From positions 2,949,001 through 3,013,000 of the forward strand of contig NC_011830.1 of assembly GCF_000021925.1 (NCBI RefSeq): DNA of 64,000 nucleotides, read 5' to 3'. Source of the stretch: Desulfitobacterium hafniense DCB-2. GTDB taxonomy: Bacteria; Bacillota; Desulfitobacteriia; Desulfitobacteriales; Desulfitobacteriaceae. Below, piece after piece: positions 51,244-60,357 of the stretch. The notes beneath the pieces were generated by a model that saw only the letters and a list, made by a program, of their open reading frames with translations, did no database searches and was not told the DNA's origin. Position numbers and translations under genes: made by a program. Every line of letters starts with the position of its first letter. Positions within the stretch are counted from its first letter, which is position 1.

Positions 51244-53160
51244 CTAAAATGTTCCTTCTACAGAAGGAAATAACGATAAATCAGTATGGGGCAGGAACAA
51301 GGCCGATACAAACTCATCCATAAAAGTGGTGCCAATGGACAGTTCAATATAGGTCATCTTGCGGGCAAGATCGGCAGCCTCGTTCCAAGCCTTCTGCGAA
51401 AGCAAGGCAAGACGTGCCCCTTTAACAGAAGAATTGCCTATGAACTCAAACTTTTCCTGAGGCAGGTCGGGAAGCAGGCCTATTTCTACCGAATCGTGAA
51501 CATTGAGGTAATTGCCGAAGCCGCCCCCAATGACGATTCGCTCGATCATATCAATTTCCAGGGCCACTGTTTGCAGCAATGAACGAATCCCTGCATAGAT
51601 CGCCCCTTTAGCCCGAATCAGATTCTTCACATCATTTTCGGAAATGACAATGTCCTTATCTCCCCCTGCCTGATGGGCCCAAGCCAAAACAAACTCTTTA
51701 TCATCCTCGGTGGCACGAATCCGCGCCGATTGGGAAGGATGTTCCAATTGGAAGTTTCCGGCACGATCGATAATTCCTGCCTTGCGCAGCTTGGCCAGGC
51801 AATCCACTAATCCCGAGCCGCAGATGCCAACAGGAGCAATCTTGCCGACCACTTTCAGCTTGACATCAAGGCTTTCCGGATCAATGTCCACCCGCTCAAT
51901 AGCACCGGGCATAGCTCTCATGCCAAAGAGAATTCCTCCTCCTTCAAAACACGGTCCGGCCGAGCAGGCACAAGAAACAAGCCAATCCTTATTCCCCAGC
52001 ACTATCTCCCCATTGGTTCCGATATCGATAAATAAAATAATCTCATCGGAGTTGGCCATATCTGTGGCTAAAGCACCGGAAACGATATCTCCGCCCACAT
52101 AACTGGCCACTGAAGGATAGGTATGAATGAGTGCCTCAGGAAGAAGTCTAAGCCCTATTTCCCGCGCTGATACCGCCGGTGTGGAATTGACGGTTGGGAT
52201 GTAGGGTTCTAAGCGAATATAACGGGGGTTGATGCCTAAGAAGAGCTGCGACATGGTCGTATTGCCGGCGATCACCGCACTGGCTATATCCTGGCTGGTC
52301 AGGCTTTGCCGCTCAAGTATTCCATCAATAAGGGCATTGACGGTATCCACTACGGCTTTTTGAATCTCAGCCATGTTCTCCTTACTATCAACCGCATAGA
52401 CAATCCGCGAAATGACATCATCCCCAAATTGGGCTTGCTTATTGTAGGAGCCTTGTTTATCCACGATTTCTCCGCTATCCAGATCGACCAAGTAGACAAC
52501 CACGGTGGTGGTACCCACATCAATTGCCAAACCATAGCACGGGCGGTCATTGGCAGGCTCCACATGGAGCACAGTGTACCCTAATTCTAAATCCGTTAAA
52601 ATAACGGATAGGTCCCAATGTGCCTGACGCAAGGTTTCCGGCAAAGTTTGCAATACGGATAAGGGAATGGTCAAAGGTTTATCGGATTGAAGCACCCGCT
52701 TTAACTCAAGGGACAAACGAGCCCAGTCGCCGGCATTATCCGTTAGGGTAGGTTCAGAGCAACGAATATTGACCTTGCGGGCCAGGGGATGATACCCATA
52801 ATAAGTTAACAGATCTTTACTGGTTTCTGTGAGCAGCGCTGCATTGGCATTCTCAAGAAGAACCTGATGTGCTTGTAGGCGTGATTCCGGTGGGACCTCA
52901 ACGGTCAGATCCCCTTCAACAAAGGTGTGGCAGCTTAAACGCACCCCACGGCTCAGTTGTTCCGGAGATAAATTTCCCGTTCTTTCACTTTTGGCTTCAC
53001 CGGATATCACCGTAACTTTACAGGCACCACAGGTACCTTTGCCGCCGCAGCTGGATTTTATAAAAATACCTGCCTGAGAAGCTGCTTTGAGCAGGGAGGT
53101 TCCTTTTTCCACCTCAATCACTTGCTGATCCGGCATAAATTTAACCTGGTATTTCTCCAT
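51244..53160 (-). CDS. acsV: Reductive activator of the corrinoid/iron-sulfur protein (RACo-like)
   Basis: The 638-aa protein has an N-terminal [2Fe-2S] ferredoxin domain (KSSCGGKGTCGACKV, with a later Cys in SCHTFVEG), a middle linker domain, and a C-terminal ASKHA-type ATPase domain (DUF4445; AIDVGTTTVVVYLVDL, FIDIGTNGEIVLG, IGGGFGNYL). It uses ATP to reduce the inactive Co(II) state of the corrinoid protein back to Co(I). The ATG at 53160 follows a run of GGAGG. It lies directly downstream of acsC, its target. Confidence 0.94.
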   Translation of the reverse strand: MEKYQVKFMPDQQVIEVEKGTSLLKAASQAGIFIKSSCGGKGTCGACKVTVISGEAKSERTGNLSPEQLSRGVRLSCHTFVEGDLTVEVPPESRLQAHQVLLENANAALLTETSKDLLTYYGYHPLARKVNIRCSEPTLTDNAGDWARLSLELKRVLQSDKPLTIPLSVLQTLPETLRQAHWDLSVILTDLELGYTVLHVEPANDRPCYGLAIDVGTTTVVVYLVDLDSGEIVDKQGSYNKQAQFGDDVISRIVYAVDSKENMAEIQKAVVDTVNALIDGILERQSLTSQDIASAVIAGNTTMSQLFLGINPRYIRLEPYIPTVNSTPAVSAREIGLRLLPEALIHTYPSVASYVGGDIVSGALATDMANSDEIILFIDIGTNGEIVLGNKDWLVSCACSAGPCFEGGGILFGMRAMPGAIERVDIDPESLDVKLKVVGKIAPVGICGSGLVDCLAKLRKAGIIDRAGNFQLEHPSQSARIRATEDDKEFVLAWAHQAGGDKDIVISENDVKNLIRAKGAIYAGIRSLLQTVALEIDMIERIVIGGGFGNYLNVHDSVEIGLLPDLPQEKFEFIGNSSVKGARLALLSQKAWNEAADLARKMTYIELSIGTTFMDEFVSALFLPHTDLSLFPSVEGTF

Positions 53161-53194
53161 GGTGTCCTCCTCCCCCCTCCATGCCGTTGCAACC

Positions 53195-54517
53195 TTACAT
53201 TGCCCGTGTAAAGGAAACAATACCGCTGGATTCGCGGGGTCCGACGATGACTTTCCAGCCGGAAATCTCCTGTAATTTTCCGGAGATAACAGCCACATAG
53301 CCGGGAATGATCAAATTGCGATGGTTTACTTTATCCCCTACACCGCTCTTGGCCAAGATGTCCGCGATCTTTTCCGGTTCAAATTTGCCTGCTGCATAAG
53401 CTGTAAGCACAGAAGTACCATCTGTATCGATGGGGAGAATATAGCTGGGAATCTTGCTGGCTTCCACTTCTCCCTCAACGCTGTAATAGGTTAAGGAGAA
53501 GTTCGTCGTAATATAAATCGGTGAATTCTCGTTGACTTCACCCACTGTATGCAAAATAGGCTCCACCTGAATGGGCTTTTGCGGATCTGTATACAGATTC
53601 TGACGAAGTGCCATCAGGGGCAGGATATGAGCCTTAGCCGATGCCTTTAAGACAATGGCACTGGCATATTTGGCCACATAAACCGAGGCTTCCGTGATTT
53701 CGGCCAGCGGTTCTGTTTTGCTGGTGAAAGCAATCACCGGATAGCCGAAGGGTCTGAATTTCTTTTTAATCGCCAGGCGGCGGCAATGAGTCAGATTAGC
53801 AAGAGTCTGGCTCGGTGTCCGGGCGCCCGGATCGAGGACAAATTCTTTATAGCCAAGTTTTTGAGCATTTTCCACTAAGGCAGCTAAAGCATCCAAACCA
53901 TCCGCCTTGATGATAACGGGAACATTATGCTCTTTTGCTAAGTTGACAACCGCCTCATAATTGGCTTCGGTAGCCGAGCCGATCAGAGGTTTGCGGCCGG
54001 CAACTCCAGGTAAAGCGGCTTTCAGAGCATCGGCGTTGTCGCTTAAAAGCAGCAAAGAACGCTCAGTTCCTGCGGCCACTTGAGCGACTACTTTAGCAAA
54101 TTGCTCCGGGGAGCCGGAGGCCTCGATCACAGCCACTCCGTCGATGGTATAATGCAATCCCACCCGATCAAATTCCAAGCCTTCTATTTCCTGAAGCTTC
54201 CCTTGAACTTCTTCATCGGATAACGTATCGGCAATCTCAATCAGCAAGGTGGTAGGATGATAAAAGGTTTTATCGTGACGGAAAAGAACCGTTTCATCTC
54301 CTAAAACCGAGCCGTTGCCGAATTTGATAGCCTTAATCGGTGGTGCCGATGCGGAATCCAGGGCTTCCCGAGCTTCATCGGTAACATAAGGGCAAGCATC
54401 CAAGGATCCTTTACCGGAAGCCAATGCCATCGCGAAAGCGAGACAGGTAGGAGTACCGCACTCACCGCAGTTCTTCTTGGGGAGTTGTTTATAAATTTCT
54501 AAGCCTGTTAAAGCCAT
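53195..54517 (-). CDS. acsC: Corrinoid/iron-sulfur protein large subunit (CODH/ACS gamma)
   Basis: The 440-aa subunit has the N-terminal 4Fe-4S motif CGECGTPTCLAFAMALASG plus a later Cys in DACPYV, a TIM-barrel middle, and a C-terminal cobalamin-binding domain (residues of about 330-440). It carries the methyl group on cobalt between AcsE and AcsB. The 73-bp gap upstream, towards acsB, holds a strong stem-loop. Confidence 0.96.
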   Translation of the reverse strand: MALTGLEIYKQLPKKNCGECGTPTCLAFAMALASGKGSLDACPYVTDEAREALDSASAPPIKAIKFGNGSVLGDETVLFRHDKTFYHPTTLLIEIADTLSDEEVQGKLQEIEGLEFDRVGLHYTIDGVAVIEASGSPEQFAKVVAQVAAGTERSLLLLSDNADALKAALPGVAGRKPLIGSATEANYEAVVNLAKEHNVPVIIKADGLDALAALVENAQKLGYKEFVLDPGARTPSQTLANLTHCRRLAIKKKFRPFGYPVIAFTSKTEPLAEITEASVYVAKYASAIVLKASAKAHILPLMALRQNLYTDPQKPIQVEPILHTVGEVNENSPIYITTNFSLTYYSVEGEVEASKIPSYILPIDTDGTSVLTAYAAGKFEPEKIADILAKSGVGDKVNHRNLIIPGYVAVISGKLQEISGWKVIVGPRESSGIVSFTRAM

Positions 54518-54553
54518 AACAGTGACCCCTTTCCATCATTACTTTTTCTCACC

Positions 54554-54580
54554 GGAGACAGAGCATAATGCTCTGTCTCC
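54554..54580 (-). promoter_or_regulatory. Stem-loop between acsB and acsC
   Basis: GGAGACAGAGCA and TGCTCTGTCTCC form a perfect 12-bp stem with a 3-nt loop in the only sizeable gap inside the operon. On the minus strand it is followed by GGTGAGAAAAAG, not by T, so it is not a standard terminator. A role in mRNA processing or in setting subunit ratios is likely (inference). Confidence 0.7.
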
Positions 54581-54590
54581 AACATTTATC

Positions 54591-56771
54591 TTACATTAAT
54601 GGGTCCAGACTGAAGCATGGGTGTCCATTTTCTTCGAGGAAGGGAATGATCTCTTCCACCGTCGTGCCGACGCTCTCATCGGCAATCTTATCGATAAAGT
54701 CTTCGCCTAAACCTTCGTCAATCGAACGGGCTACAAGATCTTCTTTTAAGAACTCCTTCAGCTCTTTAGGCATCCAGACAATCCGCGAGATGCCGCCGTC
54801 AGCCGGAATAAACTTCCTGCTGATAATATAGCTGCGGCCGATTCCCATAAAGCCTGGTGTCTGCAAGCCGCCGCCAACCGTTCCGGCCAGGGTCGAGAAG
54901 GTCATGCCGCAAGGCGTCATGCCACTATGCTCACGGGTAGTGATCATCAGGCCGTTGGCCTCAGGAACAATGGCCATAATCGCCTCGAAGCAACCGCAGG
55001 ATGTCATGGGGCGGTCCATCAAGGTATAGAGATTGACTTCTTCAAGGGTATTATTGGAAGAAGGCCGCAGATAATCATTGACGCTCTGCCACATTCCCTT
55101 GACTTCATCAATAGCCAGACCCTTAGGAATAGGCTGGTTCGGGCCGGTTGGGGTGATTTCGAAGGCTGCTTTGGCATCAAGCCAGCTGACAGCACCGCAG
55201 AGACCAACCCGTTCCGGGCTGACAATGCAGACATGATTAGGAGCAAAGGACTGACAGAGGAGGCAGGAATAGAATTCTTCCACATTCTCGTCGGTCAGGC
55301 TCTTCAAGCGGGCATCCCGTGCCCGATAACGCTCCCGGGCCTTGACCAGATTTTCCTCGACGGCTTGTTGATCCGTATAGATGGTAACCTGTACCCGGTC
55401 GACAATAGCCGGGAATTCCTGCTTGAATTTAGCCAGCAGCAATTCACCGATATGCTTCATTAGGAAGCCTTTGGCCCGGGCATCCTTGGAAATACGCACC
55501 CAGCAAAGATCACGCTGAGCGACGTGCCAGACTCCTTCACCATAGTTGGTAAAGTAGTGGATCCGGCGCTCCAGAACCCCTTCAAAGTCCTCCTGCATTT
55601 TACGGCCATAGATATCCACCTTGATTCCCAGCGGGAGCCGGCTTCCTTCCGGTACCGTATCGATCTCCGGTCCAATGACGGTTACCTGACCGTCCACAAC
55701 CTCATCAGGTCCCACCATGCTTACCAGCTCGAAGGCAGTAGTTCTGCCGCCGCCAAACTCCACATAGGTATCCCCTTTGCGGATGGTTTCCCCTTCAAAG
55801 GCCGGTCCGAAGTTGACCGGAATGGGAATCTCGATATTGGTCAGCTTAATTCCCCGCACCTCAAGGGCCAGAGGCACGATCTTTTCATAATCAGGCTCGG
55901 AGAGATACCAGTCTGGAATCTGCATATCTTCGCCCAGTTCCTGGTCTGTCAGTACAGGGAAGCCCATGAAAATGGCTCCCATCTCAGCGGCCACTTTAAC
56001 ATCATCCAGCTCTCCGAGATGGAGCACAAAAGCCCGTACCCGGCGATGCTGATAATCACGATGCTGCTCTCTTTGTCCGGCGGGAATTCCCCCGAAGGCC
56101 AGGCCGGCCCGGAAGGCATAATTCACCGCATGGATAACTTGAGTAAAGTTTCCTAAGGGGAAGGCAATATAATCTTCACCGATCTTCACGTTTTCTTCCA
56201 ATAGCTGCTCGATGACTTCATCACAGAGGAAGAGCATGAAGCCTTTGCCCATCAGGTTATCGACGATTTTCTTGGCCGACGGGGAATCTTTAGCCCGGCC
56301 TAAGATAACGGCGACACCTGGGATAGTCCAGTCCACCATCTTGATGCCATGCTTACGCACAATAGGGTCACCCAGGAAACCGGTCCAAGGGGCTACCTTG
56401 GGCTCGTCGTTGCGCAAATAGTGGAGAATTTCAATAATCTCCGCAGCATAGAGGACGGATTCCCCCCAGAGGCGGGCATTCTCAAAGGTCAATTCCGTTT
56501 TGACCTGATTCCGCACGCGGTTAAGAAGCGGTACAAGCTCACCAAGTGTGGTTACCTTATCCCCGGAGAGGCAGGTAATAACCGGAAGGTGGTAAGCGGT
56601 GTCCGGATAGCCAACCGTTTGTTGGGGACCATAGTCTTTAAGGGCACGGTTTAAAAGAATCTCCGCATAGCTCATAGCCGTAATCGTGCCATCGTAAGCC
56701 TTACGAAGTAATTTTTTAGGCTCTTTTGAGGGATCCTTGATCGCATCAGCGTAAATTTGCTCCATGGACAT
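54591..56771 (-). CDS. acsB: Acetyl-CoA synthase (CODH/ACS alpha subunit)
   Basis: The 726-aa enzyme joins a methyl group, CO and CoA to acetyl-CoA. It is full length with the N-terminal CODH-contact domain. The A-cluster cysteines are visible in CLLCQSFAPNHVC...GLCGAVSW near residues 505-530 and in SCGCFEA near 595. The ATG at 56771 follows AGGAGG by 8 nt; a GTG two codons upstream overlaps it. It lies 18 bp behind acsA, which supplies CO through the shared tunnel. Confidence 0.97.
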   Translation of the reverse strand: MSMEQIYADAIKDPSKEPKKLLRKAYDGTITAMSYAEILLNRALKDYGPQQTVGYPDTAYHLPVITCLSGDKVTTLGELVPLLNRVRNQVKTELTFENARLWGESVLYAAEIIEILHYLRNDEPKVAPWTGFLGDPIVRKHGIKMVDWTIPGVAVILGRAKDSPSAKKIVDNLMGKGFMLFLCDEVIEQLLEENVKIGEDYIAFPLGNFTQVIHAVNYAFRAGLAFGGIPAGQREQHRDYQHRRVRAFVLHLGELDDVKVAAEMGAIFMGFPVLTDQELGEDMQIPDWYLSEPDYEKIVPLALEVRGIKLTNIEIPIPVNFGPAFEGETIRKGDTYVEFGGGRTTAFELVSMVGPDEVVDGQVTVIGPEIDTVPEGSRLPLGIKVDIYGRKMQEDFEGVLERRIHYFTNYGEGVWHVAQRDLCWVRISKDARAKGFLMKHIGELLLAKFKQEFPAIVDRVQVTIYTDQQAVEENLVKARERYRARDARLKSLTDENVEEFYSCLLCQSFAPNHVCIVSPERVGLCGAVSWLDAKAAFEITPTGPNQPIPKGLAIDEVKGMWQSVNDYLRPSSNNTLEEVNLYTLMDRPMTSCGCFEAIMAIVPEANGLMITTREHSGMTPCGMTFSTLAGTVGGGLQTPGFMGIGRSYIISRKFIPADGGISRIVWMPKELKEFLKEDLVARSIDEGLGEDFIDKIADESVGTTVEEIIPFLEENGHPCFSLDPLM

Positions 56772-56789
56772 AATCACTTCCTCCTTTCC

Positions 56790-58808
56790 TTACCACCCTT
56801 GAGCAATGGCTGTATCAAATTTTTCAGCGGTTTGCTTATGAATCTTCAGCTTCCAGCTTCTGTATTCAAGGGCATTTAAGATCTTTTGTGCTGCAATCTT
56901 CTCATCCACTTCGAAAATAAAGTTGCCGCCGAAGACATCATGGGCAATTTGGGTTGCAATGCCATAGATGAGATCGCTGCCCTCCAGATAAGGCATGGTG
57001 CCTACATGAGTCGGAATGCCCATGGAGACGCAGTAGGAACCGATAGCTACCGCTTTTTCATGCATTGCTTCAGGTGCAGAGGCAGCAAAGGGAACCTTAG
57101 GTGTATCGACACCCAGTTCTTTGGCCATAGCTTGAACCAGATCCATACCGCGGCTGTTATCCACACAAGATCCGAGGTGGAATACCAAAGGTAATTTAGT
57201 GGACAATTGAGGATTAGCTTCTTCAAGCTGTCTGATAAAGCTCTTCAGGCCTTCTCCGGCATATTCTTCCACAGCTTCCGAATTCATTAGGCCCATCTTG
57301 GCAAAGGCTCCGGCCGAGCAGCCTGTGGCTACCACAAAGACATCATTCTTCACCAGTTCCTTGAGAATGGCGACATGGGATTCATCCTGCTGACGTTTCA
57401 GGTTGTTGCAGCCGGCCATCTGAACAACACCCTTGATCTGTCCACTCAGAATAGCATCGGTCAGAACAGAGAAGGGGCGCTCAGGATTGATCTTGCCGAA
57501 AATATCGGTCAAGGCTTCGATACTGAATCCTGCCACAAGGGAGTTGCGCGTCTTGGAGAGAGCGATCTTTTTAGGATCTCTTCTCTTGTAAGCTTCAATG
57601 GCTATTCTCACTAATTTTTTAGCGTCTTCCATGGCAGTTTCTGAATTAAACGCTAAATGTTGCGCACCGGGAACCTTCATAATGGCTTCCGTGGTGATCA
57701 TCTTGGTATGGTAGCAATCGCACAATTGGGTGAGGGATGGATAAATACATTGAATGTCAACAACCATGGCATCAAGGACACCGGTCAAAATGGCCATTTC
57801 CTGAGAGGCGGATGATGTGGCCAGATAGACCCCTTCACGCATCAGGAGTTCGTTACCGGTACAACAGATACCGACGATATTGACCCCTTCTGCTCCTGCT
57901 TTTTGAGCTTCTGCCTTTAACTCACGGGCAGCCCCTACCACCATTTCGGAAAGAACAGGGTTATGTCCATGAACGGCGATGTTGACCATCTTCTCTTCAA
58001 TAACTCCCAGGTTCGCTTCAGAAACAATGGGCTCCGGAATCCCAAACAAAACGTCACTGAGGTTGGTGCCGATATATTCCCCCACTAAGTCGGCGAGGGA
58101 GCCTTTTAAGCCACCGAAAATTATATTAACAGGATCGGCATCCACCCCTTGAGCGGTCTGCGCCATAAGTTCCGTTACAGTACCGTCAATATTGCGCGGC
58201 ATAATATTCGTATTTAAAAACTTGTTATGACGCTGCTCAATCAGGAAAGAGTCAAGGAATGCTGCCGGACGATCTTTATATCTGCCGAAATCTTCATAAG
58301 CTAATTCGGTTACGTCACCAAGAATCTCCATATTATCTCTGTTTAAGGTCTCGATTCCCAGTTTTTCGGCTAGTTTATGAAGTTTTTCCGGGGACTTAAT
58401 TTCATAGTCTTTAGTCTTTCCTTCCACAAGTTCATGGGCAGTGTGCAGCACATGTCTGGCATGCTCGGAGTGAGACGCTGCTCCTCCTGCGATCATACGA
58501 ACAAGGTTTCTGGAGACAATGGTATAGGCGGTTGCACCGCAAATACCTCTGCTGGCCGGTCCATCCTCCGCTTTGACCCGGCAGGGTCCGGCAAGACAAA
58601 TACGACAGCAGATACCTTTATACCCGAAGCCGCATTGGGGCTGCTGGGCAACAAAGCGATCAAATACTGTCTCAAGTTTGTTTTCCTGCGCAACTTTTAG
58701 CATCTCTATGGTGCCTGGATCTGTTGTGCGCAATGGATTTTTGGGTTCCACCACACGGGGCGCGTTGGAAGGCCGTGAGGTGTGTGTCAAATCCCGATAT
58801 CTTGGCAT
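56790..58808 (-). CDS. acsA: Carbon monoxide dehydrogenase, Ni-Fe type (CODH/ACS beta)
   Basis: The 672-aa catalytic subunit interconverts CO2 and CO. Cys clusters for the D/B sites are near residue 58 (CGFGYKGICCRICLAGPC). Late C-cluster residues include GCSAGAF, HLGSCVDNSRG and YCVSMGIPTHVG. Length matches AcsA/CooS of acetogens. It is the first structural gene of the operon, downstream of cooC. Confidence 0.97.
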   Translation of the reverse strand: MPRYRDLTHTSRPSNAPRVVEPKNPLRTTDPGTIEMLKVAQENKLETVFDRFVAQQPQCGFGYKGICCRICLAGPCRVKAEDGPASRGICGATAYTIVSRNLVRMIAGGAASHSEHARHVLHTAHELVEGKTKDYEIKSPEKLHKLAEKLGIETLNRDNMEILGDVTELAYEDFGRYKDRPAAFLDSFLIEQRHNKFLNTNIMPRNIDGTVTELMAQTAQGVDADPVNIIFGGLKGSLADLVGEYIGTNLSDVLFGIPEPIVSEANLGVIEEKMVNIAVHGHNPVLSEMVVGAARELKAEAQKAGAEGVNIVGICCTGNELLMREGVYLATSSASQEMAILTGVLDAMVVDIQCIYPSLTQLCDCYHTKMITTEAIMKVPGAQHLAFNSETAMEDAKKLVRIAIEAYKRRDPKKIALSKTRNSLVAGFSIEALTDIFGKINPERPFSVLTDAILSGQIKGVVQMAGCNNLKRQQDESHVAILKELVKNDVFVVATGCSAGAFAKMGLMNSEAVEEYAGEGLKSFIRQLEEANPQLSTKLPLVFHLGSCVDNSRGMDLVQAMAKELGVDTPKVPFAASAPEAMHEKAVAIGSYCVSMGIPTHVGTMPYLEGSDLIYGIATQIAHDVFGGNFIFEVDEKIAAQKILNALEYRSWKLKIHKQTAEKFDTAIAQGW

Positions 58809-58870
58809 TGTTTAACCTCCTCTTTTTGACCTGTAGATTTCCACCATGCAACTGTGCTCACCTTTAGGTT

Positions 58871-59638
58871 TTAGATGTCCCTCCCCTCCATTAGTTTTCT
58901 ATAGACAGATTCTAATTGGGAACCTGGAGCACCCTTGGGAAAAGAAGAATTATCCGTATGAATAGACATATCGAGTAATTCCTCGCTAAAAGGAATCAAG
59001 CCGAGCAACTCATCTTCCGTAAATTGTGCTTTGAGAAAATCCTCGTCTTTGCTGGAGCGGATTTTGTTGCCGATGACGGAGACTTTAGGAATTCCCAATT
59101 CTTGGGCAAGCTTCTGAATGACCCGGACAGTATGAGCGCTCACTGTGCTGGCCTCTGTGACAATGACTAAAACATCAACTCCCTGGGCAGTTCCTCGGGT
59201 AAGCTGTTCGATGCCGGCACCCATATCCAAAATGACGGTATCCTGTTCAGAGAGAATTAAGGAGTTGACCAAAGCATGCAAAAAACTGTTCTCTTTGCAA
59301 TAGCAGGCTGTACCTCCCCCTTTGACATTGCCCATGCGGAAAAAGCGGATGGGACCCACTTGAACGGAGTAATCATCCAAAATGTCATCCACTTGGGGGT
59401 TCAAGGGATAAAAGGCACCGCTTCCGCCCATGCGTTGTTCGATGAGTTCTTTCATATCAACAATGGGACGCAAACGGTTCAAAGCATCCTCTGCAATACC
59501 TAAGACTGTTCCTAAGCTGGCGTCCGGATCAGCATCAACAGCCAGGACTCTCATCCCCTGTTCGGACAGGTAATGGGCCAAATTAGCTGCAAATGTTGTC
59601 TTGCCGACCCCGCCTTTGCCTGAAATCGCAATCTTCAT
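58871..59638 (-). CDS. cooC: CooC-type nickel-insertion ATPase (proximal copy)
   Basis: The 255-aa ATPase has GKGGVGKTT at residues 7-15 and the nickel-binding CxC in GTACYCKEN near 110. It loads nickel into the C-cluster of the CODH encoded next to it (62-bp gap). The ATG at 59638 follows AGGAG by about 9 nt; an ATG 3 codons upstream abuts the site. It is the first gene of the eight-gene acs operon, so the operon promoter should be just upstream. Confidence 0.94.
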   Translation of the reverse strand: MKIAISGKGGVGKTTFAANLAHYLSEQGMRVLAVDADPDASLGTVLGIAEDALNRLRPIVDMKELIEQRMGGSGAFYPLNPQVDDILDDYSVQVGPIRFFRMGNVKGGGTACYCKENSFLHALVNSLILSEQDTVILDMGAGIEQLTRGTAQGVDVLVIVTEASTVSAHTVRVIQKLAQELGIPKVSVIGNKIRSSKDEDFLKAQFTEDELLGLIPFSEELLDMSIHTDNSSFPKGAPGSQLESVYRKLMEGRDI

Positions 59639-60020
59639 TGACTTCATCTCCTATTTCATCTACTTCTGTGCATAGTTTCACAATAATTTTTCCTACTACA
59701 TGTTCCCACTATATGACTGTTGTTAATTTAAATATGATACAACAACTGTATAGAGTGTATTCTTCGTAATTTACTGAATTCCTTCAAAAATTCAGAAAAT
59801 TTTATTAAATGGATTAGTTATTTTTTTAACAAATATTTTTAAATTGTGAAATAAAGCTCTAATGATTATAGTATTCCCTATATTTCCAATAACTCCTTCT
59901 CAAAATATAGAAATAATTAAAATTTAAATATTCAGAAATCCGCAATATATACAAAGTCTCAGCCCAAGGGCGGGCTGAGACTAATCACTGTCCATTCTAA
60001 AGTACGCAGAAAGCCATGGC
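59639..60020. other. AT-rich upstream region of the acs operon
   Basis: The 382-bp gap is very AT-rich from about 59680 to 59950, the probable promoter region of the acs operon on the minus strand. A loose dyad GTTGTT (59719-59724)/AACAAC (59741-59746) may be an operator. No convincing -35/-10 pair could be fixed. At its far end lies the terminator of the 62-aa gene. No small gene seen. Confidence 0.45.
59955..59982 (-). terminator. Stem-loop after the 62-aa protein gene
   Basis: AGTCTCAGCCC and GGGCTGAGACT form an 11-bp stem with a 6-nt loop, about 40 bp past the stop of the small gene. The T-rich stretch that follows on the minus strand is weak. Confidence 0.65.
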
Positions 60021-60209
60021 TCAGGGATTTTCCGACGGCCCCCGCTGCTGTTCCGGTTCTAAAACATTGGTTGCCCATTCGATATCATCTAAAGATGTCA
60101 GAGGTATCTCCTCATCATAAAAATCACCGGATTGTGCAGGAGCAAAGGGTTCACAGGGTCTTGCCGGAGATTGAACCTGAAAAAACAAGCGGCGCGGGAT
60201 TTTAAGCAT
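60021..60209 (-). CDS. Hypothetical small protein, 62 aa
   Basis: The N terminus is basic (MLKIPRRLFFQVQ) and the rest is acidic and Pro-rich with probable disorder (GDFYDEEIPLTSLDDIEW). GGAGGTG precedes the ATG by 7 nt and a stem-loop follows the stop, so the gene is likely real. No family recognised. Confidence 0.6.
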   Translation of the reverse strand: MLKIPRRLFFQVQSPARPCEPFAPAQSGDFYDEEIPLTSLDDIEWATNVLEPEQQRGPSENP

Positions 60210-60357
60210 GGGTTAACACCTCCACAAAAGGTTCCTGCCTCTATCTTCCCACCAATTATTCTGCCTATACTTGACTTAAAGTATTGGCAATATACAGTCA
60301 ATTTCCATTCAATTCAATCAGTTCACCCTTGAGCATTGCCAACAACCTCATTCAAGA

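Noticed and set aside
54554..54580. Intrinsic terminator splitting the acs operon
   Set aside because: The stem is strong but is followed by GGTGAGAAAAAG on the coding strand, not by T residues.
55524..56156. Plus-strand frame of 210 codons opposite acsB
   Set aside because: It lies wholly within the conserved acetyl-CoA synthase gene on the other strand and has no recognisable protein features.
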